Source: Streptomyces echinoruber (lineage in GTDB: Bacteria > Actinomycetota > Actinomycetes > Streptomycetales > Streptomycetaceae). Taken from it: 64,000 bases of DNA. The notes under the pieces were generated by a model, which saw only the letters and a program-made list of their open reading frames with translations, ran no database searches and was not told where the DNA came from. The stretch lies in NCBI RefSeq assembly GCF_014651135.1, contig NZ_BMWH01000002.1, positions 124,001 through 188,000 on the forward strand, in the 5' to 3' direction. Each line of letters opens with the position of its first letter. Position 1 is the stretch's first letter. The position numbers and the translations under genes were made by a program. Shown piece after piece: positions 61,657-64,000 of the stretch.

Positions 61657-62871
61657 TCAGGAGCCTCCATCGTTGGTGAGCAGGTGGAGCAGGGGGCCGC
61701 CTTCGGGGAGCGGCTCCGCTCCCTCCCAGGCGCGGGCGAGCGCGCCCACGGTGCCGAGTTCGCCGACGAGCACCCCGCCGACCAGGCGGTCGTCGCGGAC
61801 GACGACCTTGCGGTAGGTGCCGCGGGTGGCGTCGGCGAGCCGCACCACGTCGTCGCCGGGGCGCGGCTCCACCTCGCCGAACGCGGCCAGGTCGAGCGGG
61901 GCGCCGGCCGACGCCAGCGTGAGGCGGGTCAGGGAACGGGTGCCGGTGTAGCGGGCGTCGGTCCGGCCCGCGATGAACTCGGCGACCGCATCGGCCTGTT
62001 CGAGGGCCGGGGCGGCCAGGCCGTAGACCCGGCCGGCGTGCTGGGCGCAGTCGCCGACGGCGTGGATGTGCGGGTCGGAGGTGCGCAGCCGGTCGTCGAC
62101 GAGGACGCCCCGGTCGACCTCCAGCCCGGCGTCCTTGGCGAGCCCCACGCGCGGGTGCACCCCGCAGGCCAGGACGACGAGGTCGGCGTCGAGGGCGTAG
62201 CCGTCGGCCAGCTCCACCGACCGCACGGCGCCGGCGACGCAGCGCACGTCCCGCACCCGGCACTCGGTGTGCACCTCCACGCCCAGGCCGGTCAGGTGCC
62301 GGCGGACCAAACGGGAGGCGTCCGGGTCGAGCTGACGCTCCATCAGCCGCTCGGCCTGCTGGGCGAGGACGACCTGCACGCCGCGCACGGCGAGCGCGCG
62401 GGCCGCGGAGACGCCGAGCAGCCCGCCGCCGACGACCACCGCACGCACCCCGGGCCGGACCGCCTTCGCCAGGCTCAGGCAGTCGTCCATGGTGCGGAAC
62501 GCGTGTACGCCCTCCGGCAGTTCGCCGGTGCCGGTGAACAGGCCGCGCAGCGGCGGCAGCACCGGGTTGGACCCGGTGGCCAGCACCAGCCGGTCGTATC
62601 CGAGCACCGAGCCGTCCGCGCAGTGCACGGCCCGCGCGGCGCGGTCGATGCCGGTCACCCGGGCGCGCAGCAGCCGTTCGGGCGCCGGCAGGGCGATCAC
62701 CTCGGGGGCGTACCGGCCGGCCAGCACCTCGGCGAGCAGCACCCGGTTGTACGGGCGGTGCTCCTCCTCACCGACGAGCAGCGCGGGCGTGCCGAGCTCG
62801 CCGAGCCGCCGGGCGACCCGGACGCCCGCGAGGCCGGCGCCGATCACCACCACACGCGTATTCGAGGTCAT
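61657..62871 (-). CDS. NAD(P)H/FAD-dependent oxidoreductase of the nitrite reductase operon
   Basis: 404 residues of the pyridine-nucleotide-disulfide oxidoreductase type: VVVIGAGLAGVRVARRLGELG (FAD), YDRLVLATGSNPVLPPL, VVVGGGLLGVSAARALAVRGV (NAD) and HIHAVGDCAQHAGRVYGLAAPALEQA. It is related to the reductase module of NirB but is a separate protein. First gene of the nir operon, so it may supply electrons to, or stabilise, NirB; the role is inferred from position. No start-proximal ambiguity: ATG 62871. Confidence 0.92.
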   Translation of the reverse strand: MTSNTRVVVIGAGLAGVRVARRLGELGTPALLVGEEEHRPYNRVLLAEVLAGRYAPEVIALPAPERLLRARVTGIDRAARAVHCADGSVLGYDRLVLATGSNPVLPPLRGLFTGTGELPEGVHAFRTMDDCLSLAKAVRPGVRAVVVGGGLLGVSAARALAVRGVQVVLAQQAERLMERQLDPDASRLVRRHLTGLGVEVHTECRVRDVRCVAGAVRSVELADGYALDADLVVLACGVHPRVGLAKDAGLEVDRGVLVDDRLRTSDPHIHAVGDCAQHAGRVYGLAAPALEQADAVAEFIAGRTDARYTGTRSLTRLTLASAGAPLDLAAFGEVEPRPGDDVVRLADATRGTYRKVVVRDDRLVGGVLVGELGTVGALARAWEGAEPLPEGGPLLHLLTNDGGS

Positions 62872-62893
62872 GCCCCGAGCGTGCGGTGCGGGT

Positions 62894-62931
62894 GTTTCCC
62901 GGCCGCATCGCACCTGTTTCCCCCGCGGAAC
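62894..62931 (-). promoter_or_regulatory. Putative GlnR box before the nitrite reductase operon
   Basis: On the + strand: GTTTC-n6-GCATC-n6-GTTTC-n6-GGAAC, four pentamers with six-base spacers and a 22-base period, the same layout as the amtB site. On the minus strand this is gTnAC-like, GAAAC, gTnAC-like, GAAAC. It lies 23-60 bases upstream of the operon start. Confidence 0.78.
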
Positions 62932-63090
62932 GCTGCCCTCAGCGGCGGCGGGGGCGGGGTGTGAGGGATCCGGGGCGGGGCGGGATGTGAGGGATGCAGG
63001 GGCGGGGCGGGGGCGTGCGGTGAGGCGGAGCGGGGAACCGGGCGCGGTGGGGCACCCGGGCGGCGGGGACGCGTGCGGGCACCATCGTCC

Positions 63091-63194
63091 ACGGGCGGTA
63101 CGGGCCGCTCGTGGGTGGTACGGCTGCTCCACGGGGCGGTACGGCCCCCGGCTCACGGGCGGTACGGCTCCCAGTCCACGGGCGGTACGGCCCC
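63091..63194. repeat. Five spaced copies of a GGCGGTACGG-type repeat
   Basis: Short cores (ggcggtacgg, one ggtggtacgg) recur about every 20-27 bases between the nir operon and the last gene. Nothing else in the 386-base gap apart from the GlnR box. Confidence 0.7.
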
Positions 63195-63257
63195 GCAGCC
63201 TCCGCCGCGGCCCCGCCCGGGTCCGCGGCGGCACACGACCGGAGGAAGATCGCAGAC

Positions 63258-64000
63258 ATGACCGACACCACCGACACCACCGACACCACCGAGACCACCG
63301 ACACCACCGGCACGGGCGGCACGCCCGGCCCCCTCACCGTCGCCGTCCTCGGCACCGGCATCATGGGCGCCGCGATGGCCCGCAATCTGCTGCGCGCCGG
63401 GCACACCGTCCGCGCCTGGAACCGCACCCGCGCCAAGGCCGACCCGCTCGCCGCCGACGGCGCGCACGTGACCGCCACGCCCGAGGAGGCGGTACGGGAC
63501 GCCGACGTCGTGCTGACCATGCTGTACGACGGCACCACGGCCCTGGAGGTCGTCCGGCAGGCCGCGCCCGCGCTGCGCCCGGGAACGGCGTGGGTGCAGT
63601 CGACCACCGCCGGCATCGAGGCCGTCGGCGAGCTGGCCGCCCTCGCCCGCGAGCACGGCCTGGTCTTCTACGACGCGCCCGTGCTCGGCACCAGGCAGCC
63701 CGCGGAGGACGGCACCCTCGTCGTGCTGGCCGCGGGCCCGGCCGAGGGCCGCGACCTGGTCACGCCGGTCTTCGACGCCGTCGGCGCGCGCACCCTCTGG
63801 ATCGGTGAGGACGGCGCGTCGGCCGCCGCCACCCGCCTGAAGCTCGTCGCCAACAGCTGGGTGCTGGCGGTCAACGCGGCCACCGGCGAGGCCCTCGCCC
63901 TGGCCAAGGGCCTCGGCGTCGACCCGCGCGCCTTCCTCGACGCCATCGCCGGCGGCGCGCTCGACCTGGGCTACCTGCGCGCCAAGGCGGACGTCATCCT
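63258..64000 (+). CDS. NAD(P)-dependent beta-hydroxyacid-dehydrogenase-type oxidoreductase, truncated by the window end
   Basis: At least 247 residues; no stop before base 64000. The N-terminus is a tandem Thr/Asp repeat (TDTTDTTDTTETTDTTGTGG) from a 9-bp DNA repeat. Then TVAVLGTGIMGAAMARNLLRAGH (Rossmann motif), FYDAPVLGTRQPAEDGTLVVLAAG and LKLVANSWVLAVNAATGEALALAKGLG, which contains the catalytic Lys region of 6-phosphogluconate/3-hydroxyisobutyrate dehydrogenases. Substrate unknown. AGGAAGATCGCAGAC precedes ATG 63258. Confidence 0.9.
   Translation, partial: MTDTTDTTDTTETTDTTGTGGTPGPLTVAVLGTGIMGAAMARNLLRAGHTVRAWNRTRAKADPLAADGAHVTATPEEAVRDADVVLTMLYDGTTALEVVRQAAPALRPGTAWVQSTTAGIEAVGELAALAREHGLVFYDAPVLGTRQPAEDGTLVVLAAGPAEGRDLVTPVFDAVGARTLWIGEDGASAAATRLKLVANSWVLAVNAATGEALALAKGLGVDPRAFLDAIAGGALDLGYLRAKADVI

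Noticed and set aside
59245..62964. Long open frame antisense to nirB and the FAD reductase (about 1,240 codons)
   Set aside because: The opposite strand encodes the well-recognised nitrite reductase operon; the antisense frame lacks motifs and a plausible ribosome site.

Overview
The window is a very GC-rich, gene-dense stretch of chromosome from an actinomycete, almost certainly a Streptomyces. The support for that is G/C-biased third codon positions, many GTG starts, GGAGG-type ribosome sites, several apparently leaderless starts, and a gene order (phoH-ybeY-corC ... era ... leuA ... recO-uppS ... zur-znuBCA-glyS ... dus ... ppdK ... nirBD) that I recall from the conserved core of Streptomyces chromosomes. 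No rRNA, tRNA, CRISPR array, transposase or prophage was seen. Genes were assigned from translated products and motifs; no database search was run.

Layout. 1-3.9 kb: a translationally coupled core operon (PhoH, YbeY, a CorC-like CBS protein, a YjbR protein). PhoH is interrupted by a 360-residue intein with class 3 features. 3.8-6.7 kb: a small accessory patch with a frameshifted HTH regulator, short coupled ORFs and a cytidine-deaminase-like protein without zinc ligands. 6.8-9.7 kb: glnK-amtB behind a GlnR-type box, then era. 9.8-16 kb: GH1 glucosidase, an emfourin-M4 protease pair, leuA with a leucine-rich leader peptide, and a TerB-like protein. 16.2-25.4 kb: a sialidase facing a coupled operon for a solute-binding lipoprotein, a DppB permease, a DppC-DppD fusion, a DppF ATPase and a DapA/NanA-family aldolase, with a divergent GntR regulator whose frame is broken in a C7 run. 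25.4-33 kb: a small phosphatase, recO, uppS, a YcxB-like protein, zur, znuBCA with two Zur-type boxes, and glyS.

33-38 kb: an endonuclease-family protein, an aldo/keto reductase with a TetR gene, a serine hydrolase gene interrupted by an in-frame TGA, and a short conserved protein. 38.4-40.6 kb: three secreted proteins in a row (thaumatin-like, GH128-type glucanase, RlpA/barwin-like), which suggests a beta-1,3-glucan or fungal-wall module. 40.7-44.8 kb: two MFS exporters around a MmyB-type regulator. The second exporter is wrecked by a 22-bp triplication, a short palindrome-like insertion and a further frameshift. 44.9-53.4 kb: Dus, a large membrane sulfatase, and two coupled glycan hydrolases divergent from a ROK repressor. 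54-56.7 kb: ppdK behind a 590-bp region with two matching palindromes. 56.9-63 kb: Nudix, SDR, and the assimilatory nitrite reductase operon (FAD reductase, nirB, nirD) behind a second GlnR-type box. The last gene, a beta-hydroxyacid-dehydrogenase-type protein, runs off the end.

The main links are nitrogen (GlnR-type boxes at both amtB-glnK and nirBD), zinc (zur beside the Zur-box-controlled znuACB), a probable amino-sugar or oligopeptide uptake and aldolase locus with a matched pair of operator palindromes, and carbohydrate degradation. Many intergenic gaps carry short tandem repeats of 8-63 bp, and five loci are frameshifted, nonsense-interrupted or otherwise degraded. The strain is therefore either accumulating slippage mutations or the assembly has residual homopolymer and repeat errors.
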